A stretch of DNA of 64,000 nucleotides from an uncultured Clostridia bacterium (GCA_944333055.1 CALVKT010000052.1:50756-114755); one strand, 5' to 3'; counted from the stretch's first letter, positions 8,208 through 17,205 are shown. Numbers and translations are program-made. The notes: generated by a model not told the origin, from the sequence alone.

Positions 8208-8258
8208 TCACCTCATCGGTTCGCCCCGCATAGCGTAATGCGAGGTGATCCGATGAGG
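8208..8258 (+). promoter_or_regulatory. Alternative hairpins over the ribosome site of the ZIP gene
   Basis: CCTCATCGG (8211-8219) is fully complementary to CCGATGAGG (8250-8258), which contains the ATG of the ZIP gene. The overlapping TCACCTC (8208-8214) is fully complementary to GAGGTGA (8242-8248), the Shine-Dalgarno. The two pairings exclude each other. One hides the start codon, the other the ribosome site. Inner CCCCGCAT/ATGCGAGG pairing adds stability. This may be a translational control element or a terminator for feoB without a T-run. Confidence 0.5.
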
Positions 8259-8990
8259 TCTTTCCTTTGGGCGGCGGGCGGCACGCTCTTCACGTTTTTG
8301 ATGACGGCGCTGGGTGCAGCGCTCGTCTTTTTGTTTCGCGCCCGGATCGGCGCGCGGATGAACCGGCTCTCCCTGGGATTTTCGGGCGGCGTGATGAGCG
8401 CGGCGTCCGTGTTCAGCCTGCTGCTGCCCGCCATGGCGCAGGCGCAGGACGCCGCCTGGCGCGTGGCCACGTTCGGCTTTCTCGCGGGCGCGGGGCTGAT
8501 GGCCGCGCTGGACGCGTGCATCGCCCGCAGACTCGGCACGCAATCGGAGGACGGGCGGCGCATGCTGCTGCTGTTCGCCGTGACGCTGCACAACATCCCG
8601 GAGGGGATGGCCGTCGGGCTGGCGCTGGGCGCGGCAGGCGGCGCGTCCCTGGCTGGCGCGTGCGCGCTGACGCTGGGCATCGCCGTGCAGAACGTGCCGG
8701 AGGGCGCGGCGATCAGCCTGCCGCTGCGCCAGAGCGGCATGAGCCGGCGACGCAGCTTTGCACTGGGCGCACTCTCCGGCGCGGTGGAGCCGCTCTTCGG
8801 CGTCCCGGCGGCGCTGCTGGCCGGCTGCGTGCGCGCGGCCATGCCGTGGCTGATGGCGTTTTCCGCGGGCGCGATGACGTGGGTGGTCTTCTCCGAGATG
8901 CTGCCCGAGGCCGGGCGCGCGCGCGACGGCGTGCTCGCCGCGCTCTTTGGCTACGCGCTGATGATGGCGCTGGACATCGCGCTGGGCTGA
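8253..8990 (+). CDS. ZIP family metal transporter
   Basis: A 245-residue polytopic membrane protein. The start at ATG 8253 follows GAGGTGAT; an in-frame ATG at 8238 lacks such a site. The two ZIP metal-site helices are clear: LHNIPEGMAVG near residues 112-122 and VQNVPEGAAIS near 148-158. ZIP proteins import divalent metals (Zn, Fe or Mn) into the cytoplasm. The first helix pairs His with Pro-Glu, while the second has Gln in place of His, common in the GufA/ZupT-like branch. It lies 49 bases after the Feo cluster with a structured leader, so iron or manganese import is plausible but the substrate is not determined. Confidence 0.88.
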   Translation: MRSFLWAAGGTLFTFLMTALGAALVFLFRARIGARMNRLSLGFSGGVMSAASVFSLLLPAMAQAQDAAWRVATFGFLAGAGLMAALDACIARRLGTQSEDGRRMLLLFAVTLHNIPEGMAVGLALGAAGGASLAGACALTLGIAVQNVPEGAAISLPLRQSGMSRRRSFALGALSGAVEPLFGVPAALLAGCVRAAMPWLMAFSAGAMTWVVFSEMLPEAGRARDGVLAALFGYALMMALDIALG

Positions 8991-9010
8991 GCGCGATTTG
9001 GCCGCCATGC

Positions 9011-9039
9011 TTGCATTTTCCGCCTCAAGCGGGTATAAT
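9011..9039 (+). promoter_or_regulatory. Promoter of the DUF1292 gene
   Basis: TTGCAT (9011-9016) and TATAAT (9034-9039) are spaced by 17 bases, 40 bases before the start codon. Confidence 0.75.
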
Positions 9040-9078
9040 GAAACCGCATGAAACATCGTGCGGACAGGAGGCAGTCAT

Positions 9079-9393
9079 ATGACCCCGGAACAGATGGAAG
9101 AGCGCGACATCGTGGAGTTTGTCGACGATGAAGGACACACGCTGCTGCTTGAGGTGATGGACTATTTCTTCTACAATGGCGAGGAGTTTGCCGCGCTGTG
9201 CGACGCGAAGGAGGACGGCGGGCAGACGGATGAGGACGCCGTCTATATCATGAAGATCAACAGCTTCACCGATGAAAACGGCGAGGAGATGGAGGAGTTC
9301 GTCCCGCCGGAGGAGGAGCTGATGGAGAAGCTCATCGCCATCGTGCACACCCGCTTCAGCGAGGAGGACGACGGCGAAGACGAAGAAGCCTGA
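9079..9393 (+). CDS. DUF1292 family protein
   Basis: A 104-residue acidic protein. The start is ATG 9079 behind CAGGAGG. It shows the DUF1292 pattern: an N-terminal IVEFVDDEGHTLLLEVMDYF strand pair, a Y.NGEEFAAL segment, and AVYIMKI followed by a very acidic C-terminus (EEDDGEDEEA). The family is widespread in Firmicutes (YrzB group) and has no established biochemical role. It has its own promoter and a terminator at 9401-9437. Confidence 0.85.
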   Translation: MTPEQMEERDIVEFVDDEGHTLLLEVMDYFFYNGEEFAALCDAKEDGGQTDEDAVYIMKINSFTDENGEEMEEFVPPEEELMEKLIAIVHTRFSEEDDGEDEEA

Positions 9394-9400
9394 CACACCT

Positions 9401-9437
9401 GCGGGGCGGATCGGTTCCGCTCCGCATTTTCTTTTTG
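9401..9437 (+). terminator. Rho-independent terminator of the DUF1292 gene
   Basis: A 10-bp stem GCGGGGCGGA / TCCGCTCCGC (one G-U) with a 5-base loop is followed by ATTTTCTTTTT. It lies 7 bases after the stop codon. uvrC begins 10 bases later, so uvrC may depend on readthrough. Confidence 0.85.
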
Positions 9438-9447
9438 GGAGGCGCAC

Positions 9448-11355
9448 GTGAACGACCTGCTGCGACTGAAGATCGCCAAGCTGCCCGCCTGTCCGGGCTG
9501 CTACCTGATGAAGAGCGAGGGCCGGATCATCTACGTGGGCAAGGCAGTCAACCTCAAGAACCGCGTCAGCCAGTACTTCCACAGCAGCCGCGACCACACG
9601 CTCAAGGTGCGCGCGATGGTCGCGCGCATCGACGACTTTGACATCGTGCTCTGCGACACGAATCTGGAAGCGCTGATCCTGGAATGCAACCTGATCAAGC
9701 TGCACAAGCCCCAGTACAACATCCTGCTCAAAGACGACAAGCACTACCCGTATCTGCGCATCGACGTCACGCAGGATTACCCGCGCGTGGAGCTGGTGCG
9801 CCGGGTGGAGAAGGATCGCGCGCGCTACTTCGGCCCCTACATGGGCGCCACCGGCGTGCGCGAGGTGCTCGACGTGCTGCGCGGGCTGTTCCCGCTGCGC
9901 ACCTGCACGCAGGCGATCAAGCCCGGCATGCACAAGCGCCCCTGCCTGCACCATCAGCTCGGCGAATGTCTGGCCCCCTGCGCGGGGCTGACGACGCCCG
10001 AGGCCTACGGCAAGGTCGTTCAGGAGGTCATCGACTTCCTCTCCGGCAAGTCCGCGCCGGTGATGGAGCGCTTGCAGGCGCGCATGATGGAGGCCGCGCG
10101 CGACATGCAGTTTGAGCAGGCGGCCCAGATCCGCGACCGCATGCAGGCGGCGCAGCGGCTGATGGAGCGTCAAAAGGCGATCAACCTGCGCGGCGGCGAT
10201 CAGGACATCGTCGCCTGCTGCGCGGACGGCATCGACGCGATGGTCGAGGTCGTGTTTGTGCGCGGCGGGCACATGATCGGCGCGGAGCACCACGCGCTGG
10301 AGGGCGCGGGCGATCAGGATGCCGCGCAGATCCTCGCCACTTTCCTCCTGCAATTCTACGACGACGGACGGGCGCCCGCCAGCGAGGTGCTGTGCATGGA
10401 GCCGCCCGATCAGGCGGAGGACATCGCAAGCGTGCTCGCCCAGCGCAAGGGCGCGAAGGTGCTGCTGCACGCGCCCCAGCGCGGCACAAAGCACAAGCTG
10501 GTCGAGCTGGCGCGAAAGAACGCCGAGGACGCGCTTTCAAAGCGCAACGCGCACCTGGCCCGCCAGAAGGCGCGCACGGTGGACGCCTGCGCGGCGCTGG
10601 CGCAGGCCGTGGGCATGGACAGGCCGCCCCGGCGCATCGAGGGCTACGACATCTCCAACACGCAGGGCGAGCAGTCCGTGGCGAGCATGGTCGTCGCCAT
10701 CGACGGCGTGGCGGCCCACAGCGAATACCGGATCTTCCGGATCAAGACGGTCGCGGGCGCCAACGACTTCGCCTCGATGAACGAGGCGCTCTCCAGACGT
10801 TTTGCGCGCGCGACGAAGGAGCGCGAGGCGCTCGTGCAGACCGGCCGGCTGTTTGCGGACGGCACGCTGCCCGAAGGCGCGCCGCCGCTTACCGGCTTTG
10901 CCGACCTGCCCGATTTGATCCTCATCGACGGCGGCCCGCAGCAGCTTCGCTTTGCGCGCGAGGCGATGCGCGCCGCCGGATACGACATTCCGATCTTCGG
11001 CCTGGCCAAGCGGCTGGAGGAGATCTTCCTGCCTGAAAGCGAGGAGAGCATCTTGCTGGACCGCAAGAGCCCCGCGCTCCACCTCATCCAGCGCATCCGC
11101 GACGAGGCGCACCGCTTCGGCATCACGCGCCACCGCAACCTGCGCCAGAAGGCGAGCCTGCACTCCGCGCTTGAGGACATCCCCGGCATCGGCAAGACGA
11201 GGCGCCGCGCGCTGCTGACGCACTTTAAATCCGTCTCGCGCATCGCGCAGGCGAGCGAGGCGGAGCTCTGCGAGGCGGAGGGCATCGGCCCGGTGCAGGC
11301 GAAAGCGATCTACCGGCACTTTCACAAGGCGGACGGACATACGGAGGAGGCGTGA
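9448..11355 (+). CDS. uvrC: Excinuclease ABC subunit C
   Basis: A 635-residue UvrC with GTG start behind TGGGAGG. The GIY-YIG nuclease domain is at the N-terminus (PGCYLMKSEGRIIYVGKA, residues 15-32), which makes the 3' incision in nucleotide excision repair. A UVR motif follows around 205-235. The RNase H-like UvrC domain comes next (EGYDISNTQGEQSV near 400, then LPDLILIDGGPQQL near 488-501), which makes the 5' incision. A C-terminal helix-hairpin-helix pair ends with IPGIGKTRRRALL near 577-589. It overlaps or abuts the YifB gene downstream, so they are co-transcribed. Confidence 0.97.
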   Translation: MNDLLRLKIAKLPACPGCYLMKSEGRIIYVGKAVNLKNRVSQYFHSSRDHTLKVRAMVARIDDFDIVLCDTNLEALILECNLIKLHKPQYNILLKDDKHYPYLRIDVTQDYPRVELVRRVEKDRARYFGPYMGATGVREVLDVLRGLFPLRTCTQAIKPGMHKRPCLHHQLGECLAPCAGLTTPEAYGKVVQEVIDFLSGKSAPVMERLQARMMEAARDMQFEQAAQIRDRMQAAQRLMERQKAINLRGGDQDIVACCADGIDAMVEVVFVRGGHMIGAEHHALEGAGDQDAAQILATFLLQFYDDGRAPASEVLCMEPPDQAEDIASVLAQRKGAKVLLHAPQRGTKHKLVELARKNAEDALSKRNAHLARQKARTVDACAALAQAVGMDRPPRRIEGYDISNTQGEQSVASMVVAIDGVAAHSEYRIFRIKTVAGANDFASMNEALSRRFARATKEREALVQTGRLFADGTLPEGAPPLTGFADLPDLILIDGGPQQLRFAREAMRAAGYDIPIFGLAKRLEEIFLPESEESILLDRKSPALHLIQRIRDEAHRFGITRHRNLRQKASLHSALEDIPGIGKTRRRALLTHFKSVSRIAQASEAELCEAEGIGPVQAKAIYRHFHKADGHTEEA

Positions 11356-11357
11356 TC

Positions 11358-12896
11358 ATGCTCGCCAGCGTACACAGCATGGGTTTGAGCGGCATCGAGG
11401 GATACCGCGTGACGGTGGAAGCCTTCAGCGCGGACGGACTGCCGATGTTCGAGCTCGTCGGCCTGCCGGACGCGGCGGTCAAGGAGAGCCGCGAGCGCGT
11501 GCGCGCGGCGATGGCCGCCTGCGATCTGTCCTTCCCCGTCGCGCGGCTGACGGTCAACCTCGCGCCGGCGGACACGAAGAAGGAAGGCCCCGCCTACGAC
11601 CTGCCCATCGCGCTCGCCATCCTCGCCTGCTGCGGCGTCATCGACGCGGCGGCGCTTGCCGAGACGGCCGCCGTGGGCGAGCTCTCGCTCACCGGCGGCG
11701 TGGTCGGCGTGCGCGGCGCGCTGTCCATGGCCATCGCCGCGCGCGGCTGCGGCGTCAGGCGGCTGCTACTGCCCGCCGAAAACGCCCGCGAGGCCGCCTG
11801 CGCGCAGGGGCTTGACGTGCTGCCCGTCGCGCATTTGCAGGAGGCCATCGACCACCTGCGCGGCAAGGCGCCCATCGCGCCCGTGCCGCCCGTGCCCTAC
11901 GAAAAGATGCTGCGCGCGCGCCGCGTGAGCGGCGACTTCGCCGACGTGCGCGGGCAGAAGAGCGCCAAGCGCGCGCTGGAGATCGCCGCGGCGGGCGGAC
12001 ACAACGTGCTGATGGTCGGCCCGCCGGGCAGCGGCAAGACGATGATGGCGCGCTGCCTGCCGGGCATCCTGCCGGACATGACGCTCGACGAGGCGCTGGA
12101 GGTCACGCGCATCCACAGCGCGGCGGGCACGCTGCCCGCCGGAAACGGCCTGATGCTCGAACGCCCGTTTCGCGCGCCGCACCACACGGCGAGCTCTGCG
12201 GCGCTGGTGGGCGGCGGCACGCGCGCGCGTCCGGGCGAGATCAGCCTGGCGCACGGCGGCGTGCTGTTCCTCGACGAGCTGCCGGAGTTCCAGCGCACGG
12301 CGCTGGAGGCCATGCGCCAGCCGCTGGAGGACGGCTTTGTGAGCGTCGTGCGCGTGAGCGCGCAGGCGCGCTATCCCGCCCGCGCCATGCTCGTGGCCGC
12401 GATGAACCCCTGCCCCTGCGGCTATCTGGGCAGCAAGGTGCAGCCTTGCCGCTGCAAGCCGCACGAAATCGAGCGCTACGTCTCGCGCATCTCCGGACCG
12501 CTGCTCGACCGCATTGACATCCAGCTTCAGGTCAGCGCGTTGAGCGTGCGCGAGATCACCTCCCGCGCCGAGGAGGAGTCCTCGGACGCCATCCGCGCGC
12601 GCGTGCAGGCGGCGCGCGCCCGCCAGCAGGCGCGCTACGCCGGCGCCACCTGCAACGCGGAGCTCTCCGCCCGGCAGGTCGGCGAGGTTTGCGCGCTGGA
12701 CGCGGCGTGCACCGCGCTGCTGGAGCGCGCCTGCGAAAAATACGGCCTGTCCATGCGCGCGGTCACGCGCGTCAAGAAGGTCGCACGCACCATCGCCGAC
12801 CTGGCGGGCGAGGCGCAGATCCGCCAGCCGCACCTGCTGGAAGCGCTCTCCTACCGCAATCCGGACAGGCGGCTGACCGAATCGCCCGCGACCTGA
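11358..12896 (+). CDS. YifB/ComM family Mg-chelatase-like AAA ATPase
   Basis: A 512-residue protein. I prefer ATG 11358 (7 bases after GGAGGAGG) to GTG 11352, which touches the ribosome site. The N-terminal Lon-like ChlI domain has GLPDAAVKESRERVRAA at about residues 34-50. The AAA domain has Walker A GPPGSGKTM near 221-229 and Walker B VLFLDELPEF near 302-311. A CPCGYLG cysteine segment lies near 352-358. Relatives include ComM, a helicase that helps branch migration during natural transformation. That role here is inferred by family only. Confidence 0.92.
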   Translation: MLASVHSMGLSGIEGYRVTVEAFSADGLPMFELVGLPDAAVKESRERVRAAMAACDLSFPVARLTVNLAPADTKKEGPAYDLPIALAILACCGVIDAAALAETAAVGELSLTGGVVGVRGALSMAIAARGCGVRRLLLPAENAREAACAQGLDVLPVAHLQEAIDHLRGKAPIAPVPPVPYEKMLRARRVSGDFADVRGQKSAKRALEIAAAGGHNVLMVGPPGSGKTMMARCLPGILPDMTLDEALEVTRIHSAAGTLPAGNGLMLERPFRAPHHTASSAALVGGGTRARPGEISLAHGGVLFLDELPEFQRTALEAMRQPLEDGFVSVVRVSAQARYPARAMLVAAMNPCPCGYLGSKVQPCRCKPHEIERYVSRISGPLLDRIDIQLQVSALSVREITSRAEEESSDAIRARVQAARARQQARYAGATCNAELSARQVGEVCALDAACTALLERACEKYGLSMRAVTRVKKVARTIADLAGEAQIRQPHLLEALSYRNPDRRLTESPAT

Positions 12897-12934
12897 CGCA
12901 TGGCCGCGCATCTGGCAGAAAAGGAGCTGACGAC

Positions 12935-13708
12935 ATGATCATCAAATGGGACATCCCCTTCACGCCCGCGCAGGAGGCGCGCACGCTGCACATCCACCTG
13001 CCGGACGACTACGACCGCAGCGGCGAACGCTATCCGGTGATGTACTTCTTCGACGGACACAACCTCTTCGCCGACGAGGACGCGACCTACGGCAAGAGCT
13101 GGGGGCTTGAAACCTTCCTCTCCGGCTGGGAAAAGCCGCTCATCGTCGTGGGCGTCGCCTGCTCGATGACCAACCGGCTCGTGGAGTACTGCCCGTATCA
13201 CTTCACGAAGGGCTTTCTGGGCGAGATTCGCGGCACGGGCGATGCGACGGTGCGCTGGATGATCGACGAGCTCAAGCCCGTCATCGACCGGGAATTTCGC
13301 ACGATCCCCTTCCGCGAATGCACGGCCGTCGGCGGCTCAAGCATGGGCGGCCTGATGAGCCTCTACGCCGCGATTCGCTACAACACGTGGTTCTCCAAGG
13401 CGGCCTGTCTGTCGAGCACCGTCGGCCCGTGCGTGGAGGACATTTTGGAAGACATCAACCGCAGCGATATCTCGCCCGACACGCGCGTGTATCTCTCCTG
13501 GGGCACGCAGGAGGGCGGCGGCTCCAAGATGTACCCGCGCCATGACACCAACGACACCATGGCCGGCCGCAACGGCCGGATCGCCGTGCGCCTGATGCAG
13601 CGCGGCGCGCGCACGCGGCTCCTTGCGCAGGAGGGCGGCCGCCACTGCGAGGCCGACTGGGAAAAGCAGGTGCCGCTGTTTATGGATTTCCTCTGGCTCG
13701 ACCGGTAA
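12935..13708 (+). CDS. Alpha/beta-hydrolase esterase (esterase D/Fes-like family)
   Basis: A 257-residue cytosolic protein starting behind AAGGAGC. It has the putative-esterase fold signatures: YPVMYFFDGHNLF near residues 34-46 and the nucleophile elbow GGSSMGG (Ser about 136). A C-terminal EGGRHCEADWE holds the likely catalytic His. Members hydrolyse acyl esters, including sugar acetates, feruloyl esters and siderophore esters. No signal peptide is seen. The neighbours give no clear substrate. Confidence 0.8.
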   Translation: MIIKWDIPFTPAQEARTLHIHLPDDYDRSGERYPVMYFFDGHNLFADEDATYGKSWGLETFLSGWEKPLIVVGVACSMTNRLVEYCPYHFTKGFLGEIRGTGDATVRWMIDELKPVIDREFRTIPFRECTAVGGSSMGGLMSLYAAIRYNTWFSKAACLSSTVGPCVEDILEDINRSDISPDTRVYLSWGTQEGGGSKMYPRHDTNDTMAGRNGRIAVRLMQRGARTRLLAQEGGRHCEADWEKQVPLFMDFLWLDR

Positions 13709-13761
13709 ATACATACGCGCCCGGTTTTGGGACATACTCTCTTCCAAAGGAGATGGTATGC

Positions 13762-14781
13762 GTGAAGAAGACCGGGCTTCTTTTCTGTCTGTTTGGCGTG
13801 CTGCTGCTCTTTGGCTGCGCGTCGCAGATCGGCAGCCGGGATGAGCCCGCGCTGCCCCAGCCGCAAAACACGGCGGCAGCCTCGTCCCCGGGCGTCTCGT
13901 CCGGCAGGGCGGCGGCCGATCTGGTGCCCGCGCGCCTTGAGCGGGATGCGCAGGGCGTGCCGCTGCTGCGCGTCTACGACGTGAAGCAGGAGACGCTGGG
14001 GACGCTTTCCGTGGAGGACTACCTGCCCGCCGTGCTCGCCGGCGAGATGGCGGGCGACTGGCCGCTGGAGGCGCTCAAGGCGCAGGCGATCCTCGCGCGC
14101 ACATTCGTGCTGCAATTCGTCTCGGAGAAGGAATCGCGTTACGCGGGCGCGGACATCTCCACGGACATCGAGGAGGCGCAGGCCTACGACGCGCAGGGCG
14201 TCAACGCGCGCATCCGGCAGGCGGTGCAGGAGACGCGCGGGCTGGTGCTCAACGCCGGCGGGGCGCTGCCCTACGCGTGGTTTCACGCGCACTCCGGCGG
14301 GCTGACGGCGCGCGCGAAGGAAGGGCTTGACTACGAGAAGGCCGAACCCGGCTACACGCAGTGCGTCAAGGGCATGGAAAACGACGAGGCGCCGCCGGAA
14401 GCGGCCAGTTGGAAAGCCGCATTCACGCAGGCGGAGGTCATCGCCGCGATGCGGGAGGTGGGCGCGCCCATTGACGCGGTCACAAGCGTCTCCGTCGGCC
14501 AGCGCGGCGAGAGCGGCCGCGCGATGACGCTGCTCGTCTCCGGACAGGAGGTCTCCGCACCCGCGCTGCGCATCGCGCTGGGCTCCACCAAGATGCGCTC
14601 CTGCCTGCTGGAGAGCCTGCGCATGGAGGACGGGCAAATCAAGATGGAGGGGCGCGGCTACGGGCACGGCGTGGGCATGAGCCAGTGGGGCGCCTACGCG
14701 ATGGCCAAGGCGGGCAGCACGGCGCAGGAGATCGTCACGCATTACTTCAAGGGCGTCACGCTCGACCGCGCGTGGGAGTGA
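13762..14781 (+). CDS. SpoIID/LytB domain lipoprotein
   Basis: I choose GTG 13762, 9 bases after AAGGAG, because ATG 13753 directly touches that site. The N-terminus MKKTGLLFCLFGVLLLFGCAS is a lipoprotein signal with lipobox LFGC. The SpoIID domain begins near residue 75 with LSVEDYLPAVLAGEM and EALKAQAILARTF, and ends with GRGYGHGVGMSQWGAYAMA near 300-318. SpoIID-type enzymes are lytic transglycosylases acting on denuded peptidoglycan glycans. The lipoprotein form differs from classic SpoIID, which has a transmembrane anchor. Sporulation or cell-wall remodelling are both possible. Confidence 0.88.
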   Translation: MKKTGLLFCLFGVLLLFGCASQIGSRDEPALPQPQNTAAASSPGVSSGRAAADLVPARLERDAQGVPLLRVYDVKQETLGTLSVEDYLPAVLAGEMAGDWPLEALKAQAILARTFVLQFVSEKESRYAGADISTDIEEAQAYDAQGVNARIRQAVQETRGLVLNAGGALPYAWFHAHSGGLTARAKEGLDYEKAEPGYTQCVKGMENDEAPPEAASWKAAFTQAEVIAAMREVGAPIDAVTSVSVGQRGESGRAMTLLVSGQEVSAPALRIALGSTKMRSCLLESLRMEDGQIKMEGRGYGHGVGMSQWGAYAMAKAGSTAQEIVTHYFKGVTLDRAWE

Positions 14782-15167
14782 CGAGAGACGAGGAGAACGC
14801 TGGGGCCGCGGGCCCCAGACCCCGCCTGAGGGATTTCATCCCTCAGACTCCCTCCTTCGCTTCGCGGCGCTCTATTGCAAGCCGGTGAGCATTTACCCCC
14901 GGCGCATGCGCCGGGGAAGTGCGGGGATCTGGGGGACCGGAGCCTGCCGCCAGTGGCGGAAACAGGCGGGCGGAGCATCGGGAATCGCAAGGAGCGCCTC
15001 GCAAGGTGCGGCTGTGCGAGTTCCTCGGATGATCATCTTTCCCAATGTCCCCGCGCAAAAAACTCGCCGAATTTGTCCCTGAGAGGTTGTTTGGTCGGCC
15101 TTACTATGGTAAACTGACTGGTAAAGCCGCATGCGCGCAGGCGCGGCGGCGGACAGGAGGCGATCCC
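14782..15167. other. Intergenic region rich in GC palindromes
   Basis: No gene is seen. It contains successive hairpins: CTGGGGCCGCGGGCCCCAG near 14800-14818, TGAGGGATTTCATCCCTCA near 14827-14845, and CCCCGGCGCATGCGCCGGGG near 14898-14917. Related GGCGCATGCGCCGG palindromes occur near 20053 and, degenerate, near 55000. This looks like REP/BIME-type intergenic repeat material. The last 80 bases carry the leader of the DtxR gene. Confidence 0.5.
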
Positions 15168-15569
15168 ATGGCCGTATCCGAAGCCATCGAAAACTATCTG
15201 GAAACCATCTACATCCTCTCCCGGAAGCAGAACGAGGTGCATGCGATCGACATCTGCTCGTATCTCTCCTATTCCCGGCCGACGGTCTCCATCGTGCTGC
15301 GCCAGATGCGCGAGCACGGTCTGGTCACCGTCAACGAGGACAACCACATCTTCCTGACCGAAGAGGGCCTTCGCATCGCCAGCCGCGTCTATGAGCGTCA
15401 CGAGGTGCTCACCGGCATGCTCACGATGCTGGGCGTCAGCCGTGAGACGGCGCTGCGCGACGCCTGCAAGATCGAGCACGACCTGAGCGACGAGACGTTT
15501 GAGGCGATCAAGCGGCACATGCAGCGTCACATGCCGCAGGACGCCGCCGCGCAGGAGGACGACCGCTGA
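15168..15569 (+). CDS. DtxR/MntR family metal-dependent repressor
   Basis: A 133-residue protein with start ATG 15168 behind GACAGGAGG. An N-terminal winged helix-turn-helix (residues 1-65, IDICSYLSYSRPTVSIVLRQM) is followed by a short dimerisation/metal domain without the SH3-like third domain. Metal-site positions compare with known members as follows. The RHE His is kept; the later triad reads ACKIEH with Cys, Glu, His, as in DtxR ACRWEH; the first ligand position is Asn (IENYLE). The Cys suggests iron-type rather than manganese-type sensing (MntR has Glu there). It is a candidate regulator of the feo genes 7 kb upstream. This is inference. Confidence 0.88.
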   Translation: MAVSEAIENYLETIYILSRKQNEVHAIDICSYLSYSRPTVSIVLRQMREHGLVTVNEDNHIFLTEEGLRIASRVYERHEVLTGMLTMLGVSRETALRDACKIEHDLSDETFEAIKRHMQRHMPQDAAAQEDDR

Positions 15570-15672
15570 CGCCCGCGCCCTGCCGCAGCAGGGTCTGCAT
15601 ATGGGCACGCGGGAACCGCCAAAGGGCATTTCGGCCCGTTTCACAAAGACCATGGACGCGAGGGTGAAGGAC

Positions 15673-16125
15673 ATGAAGCTGCGCGCATACCGGCCGTCGG
15701 ACTGTGCGGAAATCGCCGGGTTGTTTTATCACACGGTGCACACCGTCAACGCCGGGGACTACACGGACGCACAGCTGAACGCCTGGGCGACCGGGCAGGT
15801 CGATCTGGACGCGTGGAACCGGTCGTTCCTGGCGCACGAGAGCGTCGTCGCCGTGGAGGACGGGGTGATCGTCGGCTTCGGCGACATGGATCGCACGGGC
15901 TATCTCGACCGGCTGTACGTGCACGCCGCGCATCAGCGAAGGGGCATCGCCACCGCCATCTGCGACCGGCTTGAACGGGCCGTGCCCGGCACGATCACCA
16001 CGCACGCATCCATCACGGCCCGGCCCTTCTTTGAAAGGCGGGGGTATCGGGTCGTCCGGCAGCAGCAGGTGGAGCGCCGGGGGGTGCTTCTCACGAACTT
16101 TGTGATGGAAAAGAAAAGGGCATGA
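15673..16125 (+). CDS. GNAT family N-acetyltransferase
   Basis: A 150-residue single-domain GNAT. The start ATG 15673 follows a weak GAAGG; an upstream in-frame ATG at 15652 is possible. The acetyl-CoA loop is HQRRGIATAICDRLE near residues 93-107, and a C-terminal ARPFFERRGYRVV block is typical of the YafP/ElaA-like group. The substrate is unknown. It ends directly before a strong terminator at 16130-16177. Confidence 0.82.
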   Translation: MKLRAYRPSDCAEIAGLFYHTVHTVNAGDYTDAQLNAWATGQVDLDAWNRSFLAHESVVAVEDGVIVGFGDMDRTGYLDRLYVHAAHQRRGIATAICDRLERAVPGTITTHASITARPFFERRGYRVVRQQQVERRGVLLTNFVMEKKRA

Positions 16126-16129
16126 CAAA

Positions 16130-16177
16130 ACGGTCGTCGGCGAAGCGCGGCATGCGCAGCGCCGGCGGCCGTTTTTT
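16130..16177 (+). terminator. Rho-independent terminator of the GNAT gene
   Basis: The stem ACGGTCGTCGGCG / CGCCGGCGGCCGT, with a GC-rich inner loop, is followed by seven T. Confidence 0.85.
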
Positions 16178-16222
16178 TGTCAGGCCCTGTCCCCCGCTTC
16201 GCGGCGGTTTCAAGCGGGTTTG

Positions 16223-17137
16223 TTACGCCTCCTGCATCCGGCCGACTGCATGTCGCAGCATCTCCAGATACTGCTGGCCCAGCGGCGTCGGGCGGTAGTC
16301 GTTGTGGGTGATGACGCCGATGCGGATGATCTCATCGACGGCCAGCGGGATGGAGATGATCTCCTCGCCGCGCAGGTAGGACGGGCAGATGCCCGAAGAG
16401 ATCGTGTAGCCGTCCGTGCCGACCATCAGGTCGATGATCGTGCCCTTGTCCGTCACCTTGATGCTCCGGTCGTGGTTGAGCGTGGAGAGGATCTCCTCCG
16501 AATAGTAGAACGCATTCTGGTCGCCCTGCTCATACGTCAGGCAGGGCAGGTCGACCAGGTCGGCCATGGTCACGACCGCCTTGGCGGCGAGCGGGTTGTG
16601 GCGGCCCACGAAGATGTGCGGCCGGGCGGAGAAGAGCTCGGAGAACGTCAGGTTGGCCTCGCGCAGCGTCTTGCTGATCACGGCCTCGTTGAACGTGCTC
16701 TTGTAGATCACGCCCATCTCGCTGCGCAGGTTCTTGACGTCCATGATCGTGTCATACGTCTTGCCCTCGCGCAGCGTGAAATCGTACGCCTGGCCGCTGT
16801 GCGCGCGCACCAGCTCCACGAACGCGCTGGAGGTGAAGGAGTAATGCTGCGTGGAGACGGAAAACCGCTGCTTGACCGCCTGGCGCGCGATGTACTTCTC
16901 CTCGATGAGCGCCGCCTGCTGCACCACCTGCCGCGCATAGCCCAGAAATTCCGTGCCCTCCGGCGTGAGCAGCACGCCGCGGGCCTTGCGCGCGAAGATG
17001 GTCGTCGCCGTCTCCTCCTCCAGCTCGCGGATGGCCGCCGACAGGCTGGGCTGGGCGATGAACAGTGACTTGGCCGCCTCGGTGATCGACCCCTTGTCCG
17101 CCACCTCGATCACGTATTTGAGCTGCTGAAGCGTCAT
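16223..17137 (-). CDS. LysR family transcriptional regulator, divergent from metNIQ
   Basis: A 304-residue LysR regulator. The start is ATG 17137 behind GGGGAGATG. The N-terminal HTH is VADKGSITEAAKSLFIAQPSLSAAIREL (described in two parts: residues 11-22 and 23-38). The effector domain runs from about residue 90. It is transcribed away from the methionine-type ABC transporter, with about 200 bases between. A CATAG-N7-CTATG palindrome (17206-17222) sits in that gap, upstream of the metN promoter. The layout is the classical LysR one, so it probably regulates metNIQ. The effector is not determined. Confidence 0.88.
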   Translation of the reverse strand: MTLQQLKYVIEVADKGSITEAAKSLFIAQPSLSAAIRELEEETATTIFARKARGVLLTPEGTEFLGYARQVVQQAALIEEKYIARQAVKQRFSVSTQHYSFTSSAFVELVRAHSGQAYDFTLREGKTYDTIMDVKNLRSEMGVIYKSTFNEAVISKTLREANLTFSELFSARPHIFVGRHNPLAAKAVVTMADLVDLPCLTYEQGDQNAFYYSEEILSTLNHDRSIKVTDKGTIIDLMVGTDGYTISSGICPSYLRGEEIISIPLAVDEIIRIGVITHNDYRPTPLGQQYLEMLRHAVGRMQEA

Positions 17138-17205
17138 GGCGCATCTCCCCCTTCGCATATCCTGTCCGCATTATACCACTCGCCGCGCCGGACCGCAATC
17201 CATTT

